From: Nocardia farcinica | GTDB taxonomy: Bacteria > Actinomycetota > Actinomycetes > Mycobacteriales > Mycobacteriaceae | DNA length: 64,000 nt | Direction of reading: 5' to 3' | NCBI RefSeq assembly: GCF_001182745.1 | Contig: NZ_LN868938.1 | Location: 558,001 to 622,000, forward strand | In this document: positions 55,337-64,000 of the stretch, piece by piece | How the letters are laid out: every line of letters starts with the position of its first letter | Position numbering within the stretch: position 1 is the first letter of the stretch | Notes under the pieces: generated by a model | Told to the model about the DNA's origin: nothing | The model's input: the letters and a program-made list of their open reading frames with translations, nothing else | The model's database searches: none | Program-made: the position numbers and the translations under genes

Positions 55337-55393
55337 TGCTTTCGGCAGGTGCGTGTGCCCGCCGCGGGGTACGGATCGACGAATCCCCGCCTA

Positions 55394-55436
55394 GTTAGTC
55401 AAATGCCTTGATCATATGACTGACTCACGGTACCGT
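55394..55436 (+). promoter_or_regulatory. Promoter and operator of the membrane protein-amine oxidase operon
   Basis: -35 TTGATC (55408-55413), 17-bp spacer, -10 TACCGT (55431-55436). GTTAGTCA (55394-55401) and TGACTGAC (55417-55424) form the same bracketed inverted repeat with N15 between TAGTCA and TGACTG. Almost identical to 45617-45659. Confidence 0.85.
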
Positions 55437-55618
55437 TATGACAGGCATCACACCCGACCTCAATTCGGGGCTACGCGCACACCCTGCTCGGTGGCCGGAT
55501 GCCGAACCCACGGATTGCCGAAGCGAGACGACCCTCCCTGCCGCGATCGCTCGGCAGCGCTCACGCAACGCCCCCGTGCCGCCGGCCGGCGGGCGCCCCC
55601 TGTCAAGGAGAAGAGACC

Positions 55619-56314
55619 ATGTCCATCAAGGAACTGCTTTTCGCGGTCGCGGACATCTGGATGATCGCTGTCGGTTTCACCTACGGCATCAAGTTCATCC
55701 GGAACTACAAGAACTATCTGCTCGGTCTCGAGTGGATCATCGTCGCGACCTCGGGCACGAACTTCCTGATCTACGGCCTGCTCGCGGCGGGCCACGACAG
55801 CCCGATGTACAAGGCAGCCGCCTTTTTGGACGCCTTCTCCAGGTCGGTGGGCATCACGCTGATCCTGGTGCTCGGACTGATGGCGGTGACCCATCGGTAC
55901 AAGCCGTCGGTGGCGACGGACATCGGCGCGTTCGCGCTGGCGGCCGTCGCGGGTCTGCTGCTGCTCGGGTACCAGGACACGATCGGCCTGCCTGCCAAGA
56001 TCTTCTTCGTCGTGGTCAACGTCCTCACCACGATCTACCTCGTCTACTTCTCCGCCCGGCTGTGGCAGATCGGTGAGCGCGGCCACGCGGTCTCGGCGGC
56101 AGTCGCGACGGCCTGCGGCTTCCTGATCGCGGCCACCTACGACTTCGTGACGATTCCCGGTGACGATTCCGAGCACACGATCTTCTACATCCTGGCCCTG
56201 TCGGCGTGGGGCTTGCAGATGTTCGCCTACTACCGCGCCTACCGGGCATTCGACGCCCACAACAAGCGCGTCGACGCGCCGTCGATGACGGGCGACGCCC
56301 CGGTCACGGCATAA
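55619..56314 (+). CDS. Multi-span membrane protein, unknown family
   Basis: 231 aa with about seven hydrophobic segments, short loops and a charged C-terminal tail. The layout recalls small channels or transport helpers, but no family is recognised. The ATG at 55619 follows AAGGAG. It is the first gene of the second operator-bearing transcript, with the monoamine oxidase-like gene 43 bp downstream, so a role in substrate uptake or sensing is possible. Confidence 0.72.
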   Translation: MSIKELLFAVADIWMIAVGFTYGIKFIRNYKNYLLGLEWIIVATSGTNFLIYGLLAAGHDSPMYKAAAFLDAFSRSVGITLILVLGLMAVTHRYKPSVATDIGAFALAAVAGLLLLGYQDTIGLPAKIFFVVVNVLTTIYLVYFSARLWQIGERGHAVSAAVATACGFLIAATYDFVTIPGDDSEHTIFYILALSAWGLQMFAYYRAYRAFDAHNKRVDAPSMTGDAPVTA

Positions 56315-56357
56315 CCAGCGGTTCCCTTCTTCGAATCAGCCACAGCCAGGAGCCGAA

Positions 56358-57710
56358 ATGGCAACGCAGAACAAGCAGCAAGAATCCACCGAGGTTGTCG
56401 TCATCGGCGCGGGAATGGCGGGCTTGACGGCCGCGACCACCGTGGCTCCGGCCGCCGAGGTGGTGGTGCTCGAGTCCACCGATCGCACGGGCGGCCGCGT
56501 CGACACCGTGCGGCAAGGCGACTACTGGATCAATGTCGGCACCCAGTTCACCGAGGGCACCGGCACGTTGATCGATGCACTAGACCGGCACAACATCGAG
56601 ATGGGCTCGCTCGCGGGAAAGAGCATCGCGCTGCACCTCAACGGGACCACCGTGGACACCTCGAACCCGTTCGCGCTCGTCTTCCGCACGCCGATGACGA
56701 TGATGGACCGGATCGGCCTCGCCATGGTCGGGGCCCGCATCATCGCCGCCGCGCCGTTTCTCGAGTCGAAGGGGAAGATCGGTCAGCGGGTGCGCGCGCG
56801 GCTCGAGAGCAAACTCGCGTCGTATGTGCTCGACGGTGTCCGTTCGGAATTGGCCACCACCATCGTCCGGTCGTGGTCGGCGCAATGGATGGGCTGCGAA
56901 CCGGACGAGACGGCCGCCGCGCAGTTCGTCTACTCGGTGGGGATCGCGCTGACCGACCCCGAGAAGGTGCCCAACTTCTCGCTACCCGCCGGGGGCAACC
57001 AGACGCTGACCGACGTGCTCACCGACGATCTCGGTGCGCGCATCCGCCTGAACTCGCCGGTGGAGTCGGTGCGCCGCGACGGCGACGGCGTGGTCGTCGA
57101 CTACCGCGACGGCGACCAGCCCAAGCAGTTGCGGGCGAAACGCGCGATCGTCACCGTACCCGCCGACATCGCCGAGCGGATCCTCCCGGAGCTGCCCCAG
57201 CCGTACCGCAACGCGCTCAACGACATCACCTACGGCCGTTACGTGGTGGTCGGCTTCTTCACCGATGAGGTCGGGCCGCAGCGGTGGGACGAGTACTTCG
57301 CCATCTCCGCGCCGCAGCTGTCGTTCCAGGCGGTGTTCAACCACGCCGCGGCGCTGCGCACGGGCGGAGAACGCAAGCCAGGCGGCGCACTGGCCTGTTT
57401 CGCCGGTGGTGGCAAGGCCGACGAGCTGCTCGACCTGCCCGACGAGGAAATCGTCTCCCGCTTCACCGCCGACCTGCTCAGCGTGCTGCCCGAGCTGGAA
57501 GGCAAGCTGGGGGAGCCGGTCCTGCGCAGGCACCGCCGCGTCGTCCCGTTCTGGGCGCCCGGCCGCCGCAACACCTTGCCGACCCTGCGCGACCCGCTCG
57601 ACACGATCTACCTCGCCGGCGACTACGCGCTCGATGTCCCCTCCCTGGCCGACGCCGCCGCCTCGGGCGAAAAGGCCGCCGAGGAGGTCCTGAAAAGCCT
57701 CGGCCGCTGA
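56358..57710 (+). CDS. Flavin monoamine oxidase-family protein
   Basis: 450 aa. N-terminal FAD motif VVVIGAGMAGLTAATTV, TGGRVDTV, WINVGTQFTEG, and the C-terminal IYLAGDYALDVPSLADAAASG, the second FAD contact. This MAO fold oxidises amines to imines that hydrolyse to ketones or aldehydes. Cyclohexylamine oxidase belongs to this superfamily and has a similar size. It could supply the ketone for the BVMOs. Strong terminator after. Confidence 0.9.
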   Translation: MATQNKQQESTEVVVIGAGMAGLTAATTVAPAAEVVVLESTDRTGGRVDTVRQGDYWINVGTQFTEGTGTLIDALDRHNIEMGSLAGKSIALHLNGTTVDTSNPFALVFRTPMTMMDRIGLAMVGARIIAAAPFLESKGKIGQRVRARLESKLASYVLDGVRSELATTIVRSWSAQWMGCEPDETAAAQFVYSVGIALTDPEKVPNFSLPAGGNQTLTDVLTDDLGARIRLNSPVESVRRDGDGVVVDYRDGDQPKQLRAKRAIVTVPADIAERILPELPQPYRNALNDITYGRYVVVGFFTDEVGPQRWDEYFAISAPQLSFQAVFNHAAALRTGGERKPGGALACFAGGGKADELLDLPDEEIVSRFTADLLSVLPELEGKLGEPVLRRHRRVVPFWAPGRRNTLPTLRDPLDTIYLAGDYALDVPSLADAAASGEKAAEEVLKSLGR

Positions 57711-57736
57711 CCTGTCGGCGTGTTGTGAAGCGAGCA

Positions 57737-57770
57737 GAACCCTTCCGGTCGAGGCCGGAAGGGTTCTTCT
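57737..57770 (+). terminator. Rho-independent terminator after the amine oxidase operon
   Basis: A 12-bp perfect stem (GAACCCTTCCGG / CCGGAAGGGTTC), 6-nt loop, then TTCT. Confidence 0.9.
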
Positions 57771-57872
57771 GGTCGGGGCGACCCCCTGCTGGTTCTCGAC
57801 GGACACGCGCAGGCAGGCGGCCGAGGCAAGCGGCCGGCCACGCGCCTGGCGGGCCGGGCTCGCTGGGTGTGT

Positions 57873-58850
57873 TCAGGTGGATTCCCTGATGGTCACAGTG
57901 AATTCGGGGGCCACCGGTTGGGGTTCGGTGGTGAGTTGGCCGGCGCCGTGCAGGGCCAGTTCCGCGACGTAGCGGGCAAGGCCGCCGATCTGCATGCGGA
58001 CGCTGGTGAGCGCGGGCACGAACACCGGGGCGAAGGGGGAGTCGTCGTGCCCGATCACGGCCAGCGGGGCGGGCACGCCGATGCCGGCCCGCAGCGCGGC
58101 TCGCACGACCAGCGCCGCGGTGTAGTCGTTGTAGGCGACGACTCCGGTGATCCCGTCGTCGCGCCATCGCCGGACGACGTGCTCGGCGGCGTCGGTACCC
58201 TCACGTGCGACTGTCCGCACGGCCGGCGGGTCCAGCCCCAGGTCCTGAGCTGCCTGCTGCGCGCACGCGCTTCGGGCGGCGGCGAGTTCGGCCAGACGCG
58301 GATCTTCGGGGAGGGCGTAGGCCACTCGGCGATGTCCGCGGGCGTGGAGATGCCCGACCTGCTCGACCGCGCCCGCGGCGGCCGCGACCGACGCCGCCAA
58401 CGGCGCGGTGACGATCGAACGGACGCCGCTCTCGCGCACCGAGCGCAGGTCGTCCTCGTCCAGCTCGCCGAGGCCGAGGATCACGTCGGGGTGCAGCACC
58501 TCCCAAAGCGGGCGGGCGCGGTCGCCACGGCGGCGCGGGTAGGGCACGAGTGTGTAGCCGGCGCGATCGAGGTGGTAGGAGACCTCCTCGAAGAACTCGC
58601 CCATGCTGGTCTCGACGGGCCAGTCGGGTAGCAACAGCATTACCAGGCGCGAGCTGCCGCGGCGCAACGCCTGCGCGGCCGGGTTCGGGCGGTATCCCAG
58701 CCGCTTCGCCTCCGCGAGTACCCGCTTGCGGGTGGTTTCCGGAATGGACTGGCCGGGGGTGTTGTTGAGCACGAAGCCGACGGTCGCGCGCGAAAGACCA
58801 AGCGAACGAGCGACATCCGCGGCGGTCACCCGCTTCGTGCTGGTCGCCAT
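57873..58850 (-). CDS. LacI-family transcriptional regulator
   Basis: 325 aa. HTH VTAADVARSLGLSRATVGFVLN with hinge helix NPAAQALRRG, followed by a periplasmic-binding-protein-like sensor domain (ITGVVAYNDYTAALVVRAAL, IGHDDSPFAPV). The ATG at 58850 follows AGGAGG; the frame upstream is spurious. CTAGCACG elements lie between it and the secreted-protein operon. It may also govern the rhamnosidase operon 2 kb away, but no matching site was seen there. Confidence 0.92.
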   Translation of the reverse strand: MATSTKRVTAADVARSLGLSRATVGFVLNNTPGQSIPETTRKRVLAEAKRLGYRPNPAAQALRRGSSRLVMLLLPDWPVETSMGEFFEEVSYHLDRAGYTLVPYPRRRGDRARPLWEVLHPDVILGLGELDEDDLRSVRESGVRSIVTAPLAASVAAAAGAVEQVGHLHARGHRRVAYALPEDPRLAELAAARSACAQQAAQDLGLDPPAVRTVAREGTDAAEHVVRRWRDDGITGVVAYNDYTAALVVRAALRAGIGVPAPLAVIGHDDSPFAPVFVPALTSVRMQIGGLARYVAELALHGAGQLTTEPQPVAPEFTVTIREST

Positions 58851-58894
58851 CTGGCCTGCCTCCTGAAGAGTCCGCGGCATCTGTCGACACGACG

Positions 58895-59061
58895 CTAGCA
58901 CGTGCACCGGCGCGTACCCGAGCCTGCGACCTGGCGTTATCCCTGCCGTGGTCGGGGGAACCGGCGACGCGTACACCGCGCCGTCGGGAATGCGGACGAG
59001 GCGATGGAACTAGCACGTGACAGCGGGCAATTCGATCGGCTACGCTACTTTCTCGTGCTAG
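58895..59061. promoter_or_regulatory. Three CTAGCACG elements, candidate LacI operators
   Basis: CTAGCACGTG at 58895-58904, CTAGCACGTG at 59010-59019, and the inverse CGTGCTAG at 59054-59061. LacI operators are usually palindromes around a central CG, as in GCACGTGC at the first site. The sites flank the LacI start and the upstream region of the secreted-protein operon. Confidence 0.55.
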
Positions 59062-59119
59062 TGATGCACCTCTCACTGTCGATCGGTAGTGACGAGAAGC
59101 ACGTCGATGAGGATGTTCG

Positions 59120-59836
59120 ATGAAACTCCGCCGATCCGCGCTCACGGCCGCGCTGGCCGTGACCGGCGTCCTGGTGGGCGCGGCGCCCGCCCACACCGAA
59201 CCCGGCCAGTCACCGCCGGTGTCCTATCAGGCGGCCCTGGTCGAGAAGTCCGTGGTCACCACACTCGACCACGGCACCTTCGCGCTGCAGAACGAGGGCG
59301 GCGCGGTGGTTGTGCGCAATGCCGCGGGGGAGGTGCTCGACACCGTGCCACTGACGTACTCGCTCGATGGGCAGCGGCTGGCATTGCGCCACGAGATCTC
59401 CCACGACGGCCGGACGTTGACGATCACGCCCGACGCCACCGGGTTGGACCGGGCGGCCCTGCGGCCGGTGGCCTCTCCCCTGGAGAACCAGCTGGCGATG
59501 AACGACCTCATCAACGCGGTCAGCATCAGCACCTCGCTGGGCACCCTTGTCGGCACCGCCGTCGGCGCGGTCGCCGGTATCGGGGTCGGAATCGTGCTCT
59601 CGGGTGCCGCGTGCGCGGTGCTCAGTCTGGGGTGCGTCGTGGCTGTGCTGCCCATCATGAGCCTCACCGCCGGTGTGGGCGGGATCGCCGGACTGATCCT
59701 TGCGGGCGGACCGGTCGGCATCGCCGCCGCGTTCGAGTACGTGACCACGCTCAACGCTCCTCCCGGCGGCAGCAAGTATGCCGAGCAGACGCAAGGCAAG
59801 CCCGGTGGGCCGCCTGCCGGCGAGGCTCCCCGATGA
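59120..59836 (+). CDS. Secreted protein with glycine-zipper segment, first of a tandem pair
   Basis: 238 aa. Signal peptide cleaved near APAHTEP. A beta-rich domain (residues 35-110) with DTVPLTYSLDGQ and HEISHDGRTL is followed by a hydrophobic Gly-rich segment, GTLVGTAVGAVAGIGVGIVL and more, that could insert in a membrane. Ends in a Pro/Gly tail. Paralogue of the next gene, with 4-nt overlap. Seen in Nocardia-type genomes; function not known. Confidence 0.78.
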   Translation: MKLRRSALTAALAVTGVLVGAAPAHTEPGQSPPVSYQAALVEKSVVTTLDHGTFALQNEGGAVVVRNAAGEVLDTVPLTYSLDGQRLALRHEISHDGRTLTITPDATGLDRAALRPVASPLENQLAMNDLINAVSISTSLGTLVGTAVGAVAGIGVGIVLSGAACAVLSLGCVVAVLPIMSLTAGVGGIAGLILAGGPVGIAAAFEYVTTLNAPPGGSKYAEQTQGKPGGPPAGEAPR

Positions 59837-60615
59837 GCGCGCGGCCGCGCCGAGTGCGCTCGGTATCCGTGACCACCGCCGCGGTCGCCGCGGCGGCAGC
59901 CCTCACGGTCGCCGGGCAGCCCGCGCACGCCGAGCCGCCACCGGCGCCCAGCTTTCGCACCACGGTGACCGACGGCGTGGTGATGATCGAGCTGGACGGA
60001 GCAGGCTTCGGCTTGGCCACCGATGAGCGCACGGTGGAGATCCGCGATCCGCACAACCGGGTGTTGGCGGTACTGCCCTTGACGTTTCAGGTCAACGACC
60101 GGGTTTTCGCCATCTCGCAGCACATCTCCCACGACAGACGCACCTTGCTACTGGATCCCGACGTCGAATCGGTGCGGCGGGCAGGGCTCGAGCCGGTGGC
60201 GTCACCGGTCGAGGACCAGTTGGCGCTCAACCAGCTCGCCGGTGATCTCGCGCGCAACATGGGTATCGGAACGTTCGCCGGCGCCGTGGTCGGCGCGGCG
60301 GTCGGTGCCGTGCTGGGACTCGGCTCGTGCCTGATCGTCGGCCCGGCATGCCTGGCCACGGTTCCTGCCGCGATCGCGGCTTTCGCCGGGGCGGGTGGCG
60401 TCGCGGGCACCCTGATCGCCGGTGGTGCCGCGGTGGTCGATGCGGGATGGAAGTATCTGCTCACCCTCCAGTCGCCACCGGGGCAGAGCCCCTACGCAGG
60501 ACAGGACGGGCTCCTCGCGGAGAACGGCACCGGGGTGCCCGACGCCAACCTCCGCCTGCCGTCGGGTTCGGGTAGCGGGTTGAGCAGCGGTTCGTCCGGC
60601 GGTTCGAGCGGTTGA
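59833..60615 (+). CDS. Secreted protein with glycine-zipper segment, second of a tandem pair
   Basis: 260 aa. Signal peptide ends at AHAEP. The same plan as its upstream paralogue: beta domain with LPLTFQVNDRVFAISQHISHD, then PVASPVEDQLALNQL, then GTFAGAVVGAAVGAVLG with two cysteines that match those of the partner. A Ser/Gly repeat tail ends the protein. The pair may act as a heteromer, inferred from coupling and similarity. Confidence 0.78.
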   Translation: MSARPRRVRSVSVTTAAVAAAAALTVAGQPAHAEPPPAPSFRTTVTDGVVMIELDGAGFGLATDERTVEIRDPHNRVLAVLPLTFQVNDRVFAISQHISHDRRTLLLDPDVESVRRAGLEPVASPVEDQLALNQLAGDLARNMGIGTFAGAVVGAAVGAVLGLGSCLIVGPACLATVPAAIAAFAGAGGVAGTLIAGGAAVVDAGWKYLLTLQSPPGQSPYAGQDGLLAENGTGVPDANLRLPSGSGSGLSSGSSGGSSG

Positions 60616-60672
60616 CCCGGCGCGGGCGCCGACGGCCGCACGACCGTCGGCGCCTGTCCGGCCGGCCGCCAC

Positions 60673-63162
60673 TCAGTCCGCAGCCAGCGCGGCCTCCAGA
60701 TCGGCGCGCAGGTCGGCGGTGGCGCCGGGAACGTACTCCAGCATCGTGTTCAGCGAGATGGCCGCGGCTTCGGGCGCCTTGCCCTCGATCGGGATGCCTG
60801 GGAAGTGCTTGTCGAACACGCGTGTCAGGGCGGCCCACACCGCGGTGTCGTCGGCAAGGGTACGCAGCGGGGTGTCCATCGTGTACGCGGCGGCTTCGGC
60901 GCGCGCGAGCGCGTACTCCCACCGGTGCTCGCCGCCGCCCACCACCGGTACCCGTGCCTCGGGATCCAACGGAAGCACCACCGTCGCTTCGACTCCCTCC
61001 GGCACCGTCACCTCGACGGTGGCGTGGTCGTCGGCGACCCGCCAAGCGATCCGGAAACGTCCCCGGACGGTGTCGTGAACGAGGGTGGCGTGGGTCAATC
61101 CTCCGCCGGGCACCGGTGCGATCCGCACGGTTCGATAGCCGGGGGCGATGGCCTCCAGCCCACCGACGACGCGGTGCAGCCAGTCGGCGACCGCGCCGTA
61201 GGCATAGTGGTTGAGCGAGGTCATGCCCGAGGGGTGCAGCGTGCCGTCGGGGCGGATCGCATCCCAGCGCTCCCAGATGGTCGTCGCGCCCATCGTCACC
61301 GGATACAGGAACGACGGAGCCTCGGTCTGCATCAAGGTCAGATACGCCTCCTCGGTGTGGCCGGTCTTCGTCAGGGCGGGCAGCAGATGCGGAGTTCCGG
61401 CGAAACCGGTGGAGATGCGATGGCCGGTGCGCGCGACAGCGGCCGAGAGCCGGGCGCCGGCCGCCGCGAGCTGGTCCGGGTCGAGCAGATCGAACGCGAT
61501 CGCCAGCGCGTACGCCGTCGCGGTCTCCCCGACCACCCGTCCGGAGCCGGTCACGTATTCGCGCCGGAAGGCGGCCCGTACCCGGCACGCGAGCTCGTCG
61601 AACTCCACGGCGTCGGCCTCGTGTCCGAGGATCCGCGCGGTGCGGGCGAGTTCGCCGGTTGCCTTCGCGAAGTAGGCCTGGGCGACCAGATGCCGGTCGG
61701 TCTTGGCCTCGGAGGGGCGGTCCTCGGGCGCGTCCGGATCGAGCCAATCGCCGTACTGGAAGCCGGCACTCCACAGATCGTGGTCGTCGAGCCGGCTCGC
61801 CACCTCCCGGACGAAGGCGGTCATCGACTGGTAGGCACGCCGCAGGATCTCCTCGTCGCCGTACTCCCGGTACAGCACCCAGGGAACACTGACCGCGGCG
61901 TCGCCCCACAGGGCGGTCGGCGGTGACGGTGCGCTGAGCACATCGGGCACGACGAAGGGGACCTCGCCCTTCTCGGCATGCTCGACGGCCAAGTCGGCCA
62001 GCCAGGATCCCAGCACACCGCGCACGTCGTAGAGGAACGCCGCGACCGGCGCGAAGGCGTTGATGTCGCCCGTCCACCCGAGCCGCTCGTCCCGTTGCGG
62101 GCAGTCGGTCGGCACGCCCACGAAGTTGCCGCGCATCGACCAGACCACATTGGCGTAGAGCCGATTCAGGAGTTCGTCGGAGGTCTCCAACCAGCCGGTG
62201 CGCGCCATGTCGCTGTGCACGACCACCGCGGTGAGCGACCCGGTGGTGAACTCGCCTGGCCAGCCCTCGACCTCGACGTACCGGAACCCGTGGAAGGTGA
62301 AGCGCGGCTCCCAGGTTTCGGTGCCCTCACCGCGCAGGATGTAGGTGTCGGTGGCGCGGGCGGTCCGCAGGGTGGTGGTGTCGAGGTCCCCGTCGCGCAG
62401 GAGCTCGGCGTGACGGAGTGTCACCGCCGTACCCGTCGGGCCGGTGACGGTGAGCCGAGTCCATCCGGTGAGGACCTGCCCGAAGTCCACCAGGTGTCGG
62501 CCATCCGGCCGCGTGGTCACCGACACCGGCGACAGCTCCTCGATCCGGCGAATCGGCGGGCCCATCGGCTCCACGAGAGCCGCGAGATCCCAATCGAACT
62601 CGCGCACCGGAAGCCACCGGCTGTCATCGAATCCCGGTTCGCACCAGCCCCGCGGTTCGAGTCGCGCGTCGTAGGTCTCCCCGTCGTAGAGGCTGTGTGC
62701 GGTCACCGCTCCGGTGGCCGCGGTGAATTCGGGCCCGGAGGAGATGGTTTCGGTGCGATCGTCGTAGTCGAGCACGAGTTCGAGGAACAGTGCGGGCCGG
62801 TCCGCGTAATGACGGCTCCTGCCCTCGTAGCCGACGCGGCCGACGGCCCAGCCCTCGCCGACGATCGCGCCGACCACGTTGGCGCCCGTCACCAGCGAAG
62901 CGGTCACGTCGATCGTGCTCACCTGTAGGCGATGCCGGTAGGAGGTCCAGCCGGGCGCGAGGACCTCGTCGCCCACGCGGGCGCCGTTGAGATACGCCTC
63001 GACCAGGCCGATCGCGGTCACGCGCAGCGTGGCCCGCCGTGGCCGCGCGGCGAGGTCGAACTCGCGGCGAAAATAGGGGGCCTGCCCGGCGGGGGTCAGT
63101 TCGACCTCCGGGGTGACGAAAACGGCGCGCGGTTGCCGGATAGCAGCGGTCACGTGATTCAC
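60673..63162 (-). CDS. GH78 alpha-L-rhamnosidase
   Basis: 829 aa, GH78 layout: N-terminal beta domains (YLNGARVGDEVLAPGWTSY), the DGETYDAR motif, then an (alpha/alpha)6 barrel with NFVGVPTDCPQRDERLGWTGD (GH78 catalytic Glu/Asp region) and GMTSLNHYAYGAVADWLHR. Cleaves terminal alpha-L-rhamnose from glycosides. No signal peptide, so it works on imported substrate, fitting the coupled symporter. Start GTG 63162 overlaps the symporter stop (GTGA). Confidence 0.93.
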   Translation of the reverse strand: MNHVTAAIRQPRAVFVTPEVELTPAGQAPYFRREFDLAARPRRATLRVTAIGLVEAYLNGARVGDEVLAPGWTSYRHRLQVSTIDVTASLVTGANVVGAIVGEGWAVGRVGYEGRSRHYADRPALFLELVLDYDDRTETISSGPEFTAATGAVTAHSLYDGETYDARLEPRGWCEPGFDDSRWLPVREFDWDLAALVEPMGPPIRRIEELSPVSVTTRPDGRHLVDFGQVLTGWTRLTVTGPTGTAVTLRHAELLRDGDLDTTTLRTARATDTYILRGEGTETWEPRFTFHGFRYVEVEGWPGEFTTGSLTAVVVHSDMARTGWLETSDELLNRLYANVVWSMRGNFVGVPTDCPQRDERLGWTGDINAFAPVAAFLYDVRGVLGSWLADLAVEHAEKGEVPFVVPDVLSAPSPPTALWGDAAVSVPWVLYREYGDEEILRRAYQSMTAFVREVASRLDDHDLWSAGFQYGDWLDPDAPEDRPSEAKTDRHLVAQAYFAKATGELARTARILGHEADAVEFDELACRVRAAFRREYVTGSGRVVGETATAYALAIAFDLLDPDQLAAAGARLSAAVARTGHRISTGFAGTPHLLPALTKTGHTEEAYLTLMQTEAPSFLYPVTMGATTIWERWDAIRPDGTLHPSGMTSLNHYAYGAVADWLHRVVGGLEAIAPGYRTVRIAPVPGGGLTHATLVHDTVRGRFRIAWRVADDHATVEVTVPEGVEATVVLPLDPEARVPVVGGGEHRWEYALARAEAAAYTMDTPLRTLADDTAVWAALTRVFDKHFPGIPIEGKAPEAAAISLNTMLEYVPGATADLRADLEAALAAD

Positions 63163-64000
63163 CTCGTGGATTGTTCGTCGGCGGACGGAGTGGGTTCGGT
63201 GCGGCGAGCCGCGATCTGGGCCTGCTTCTCGGGCAGCCCCTTCTCCACGTTCAGCAGCATGAGCAAGGCGACCATGACCAGCCCGGTGATGATGCCGAGG
63301 CCGAGGAAGCCGAAGGTGATCATCTGCTGAACGTGCGGTGATTGGGTGCTGATCAGCTCACCGGCCTGGTCGAGCGCCGGGGCGGTGTATCCGGTGCTCG
63401 ACAACAGCCCGTTGAACACCCCGGTGCTCACCCCGACGACGCCGATGGCGATGGTGCTGTAGATCGACATCGCCACCCCGTCGGGCCGGAAGCCGTTGCG
63501 CCATTCCACATCGTCGAGGGTGTCGGCGAACAGTGCCATGAACACGTACGCCATCGGCAGCGCACCCATGTTCTTGACGAACTGCCCGATCAGTACCGTG
63601 GTCATGTCGTACGGATCGATCAGGCAGATCCCGCCGCCGACGATGGTGAGCAGGATGCCCAGCATGGTGATGTTGCGTTTGCCGAGGTGTTTCGCCAGCG
63701 GCCACACGAGGAAGATCCCGATACCCATCGGCAGCCCGCCGATCATCGCCAGCAGCGCCTGGGTGGAGCCGTCGTTGTAACTGCCGAGGACGAAGTTGCT
63801 GTAGTAGACCAGGGCGATGTTCTGCACACCCAGGGTGAAGGCGTTGACCAGCGCGACGGCGAACAGCACGAGCAGGTAGCGGCTGCGCAGGATCGCCCGC
63901 CATTGCCGCAGGTATCCGATCTGCGGCCGGTCCTGGGTGTCCTCTTCGGTGATGCGTTCCTTGGTGTAGTAGTACTGCAGCAGAGTCAGCGGCAGGGCGA
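63159..64000 (-). CDS. GPH-family sugar:cation symporter (5' end cut by window edge)
   Basis: About 280 codons visible, open to the window edge; MelB/GPH type with LPLTLLQYYYTKERITEED in the first visible loop and about seven membrane spans after it. Imports glycosides with Na+ or H+. Overlaps the rhamnosidase start, so uptake and hydrolysis are one unit. Confidence 0.88.
   Translation of the reverse strand, partial: ALPLTLLQYYYTKERITEEDTQDRPQIGYLRQWRAILRSRYLLVLFAVALVNAFTLGVQNIALVYYSNFVLGSYNDGSTQALLAMIGGLPMGIGIFLVWPLAKHLGKRNITMLGILLTIVGGGICLIDPYDMTTVLIGQFVKNMGALPMAYVFMALFADTLDDVEWRNGFRPDGVAMSIYSTIAIGVVGVSTGVFNGLLSSTGYTAPALDQAGELISTQSPHVQQMITFGFLGLGIITGLVMVALLMLLNVEKGLPEKQAQIAARRTEPTPSADEQSTR

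Overview
The window is one contiguous, very GC-rich stretch of actinobacterial chromosome. A mycofactocin precursor with its maturases, a two-domain FadE34-like acyl-CoA dehydrogenase, many TetR regulators next to lipid-type CoA enzymes, an F420-type oxidoreductase and probable leaderless starts point to Mycobacteriales. Nocardia or a close relative (Rhodococcus, Gordonia) is the best guess. No rRNA, tRNA, CRISPR array, transposase or prophage gene was seen.

Layout. 1-8 kb: the fadE, then a SARP/AfsR-type regulator sharing two promoters' worth of direct repeats with a DrrAB-like ABC exporter and a DUF4097 protein. 8-11 kb: a short mycofactocin locus (mftA, mftB, mftC, then a SCO6745-family gene) and a cold-shock gene. 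11-24 kb: TetR with a GabD2-like aldehyde dehydrogenase and an SDR, a PrmC-like methyltransferase, a DUF218 protein, a FolD paralogue lacking its usual catalytic lysine, an L,D-transpeptidase, topoisomerase IB, an FchA-like methenyl-THF cyclohydrolase, an F420-type enzyme and a STAS protein. 24-33 kb: accessory DNA with a wax-ester-synthase pseudogene, a MarR/SDR pair around a perfect 27-bp palindrome, a VapBC/FitAB-type toxin-antitoxin pair, transporters, a GH15 enzyme and several gene-poor gaps.

33-39 kb is a tight TetR-controlled operon: thiolase, two SDRs, MaoC hydratase, APH-fold kinase and ACAD10/11-type acyl-CoA dehydrogenase. The last two suggest breakdown of 4-hydroxyacyl-CoA through a phosphorylated intermediate.

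39-57.7 kb is the most interesting part. It holds two paralogous Baeyer-Villiger monooxygenases, an HSL esterase/lactonase, a glutamine-synthetase-like ligase with a class I amidotransferase-like hydrolase, an acyl-CoA ligase, an enoyl-CoA hydratase, a Zn-alcohol dehydrogenase, an aldehyde dehydrogenase, a hotdog protein resembling 3-aminobutyryl-CoA ammonia-lyase, two FAD amine oxidases of different folds, a PA1024-type flavoprotein and a multi-pass membrane protein. Three promoter regions in it share TAGTCA-N15-TGACT(A/G), and a TetR gene sits inside. The enzyme set fits amine to ketone to lactone/ester to hydroxy acid to oxo acid to acid to acyl-CoA, like cyclohexylamine/cyclohexanone catabolism but with added gamma-glutamyl and beta-amino-CoA steps. 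The substrate is inferred, not shown.

57.7-64 kb: a LacI regulator with nearby candidate operators, two overlapping secreted glycine-zipper proteins, and a GH78 alpha-L-rhamnosidase translationally coupled to a GPH sugar symporter that runs off the right edge.
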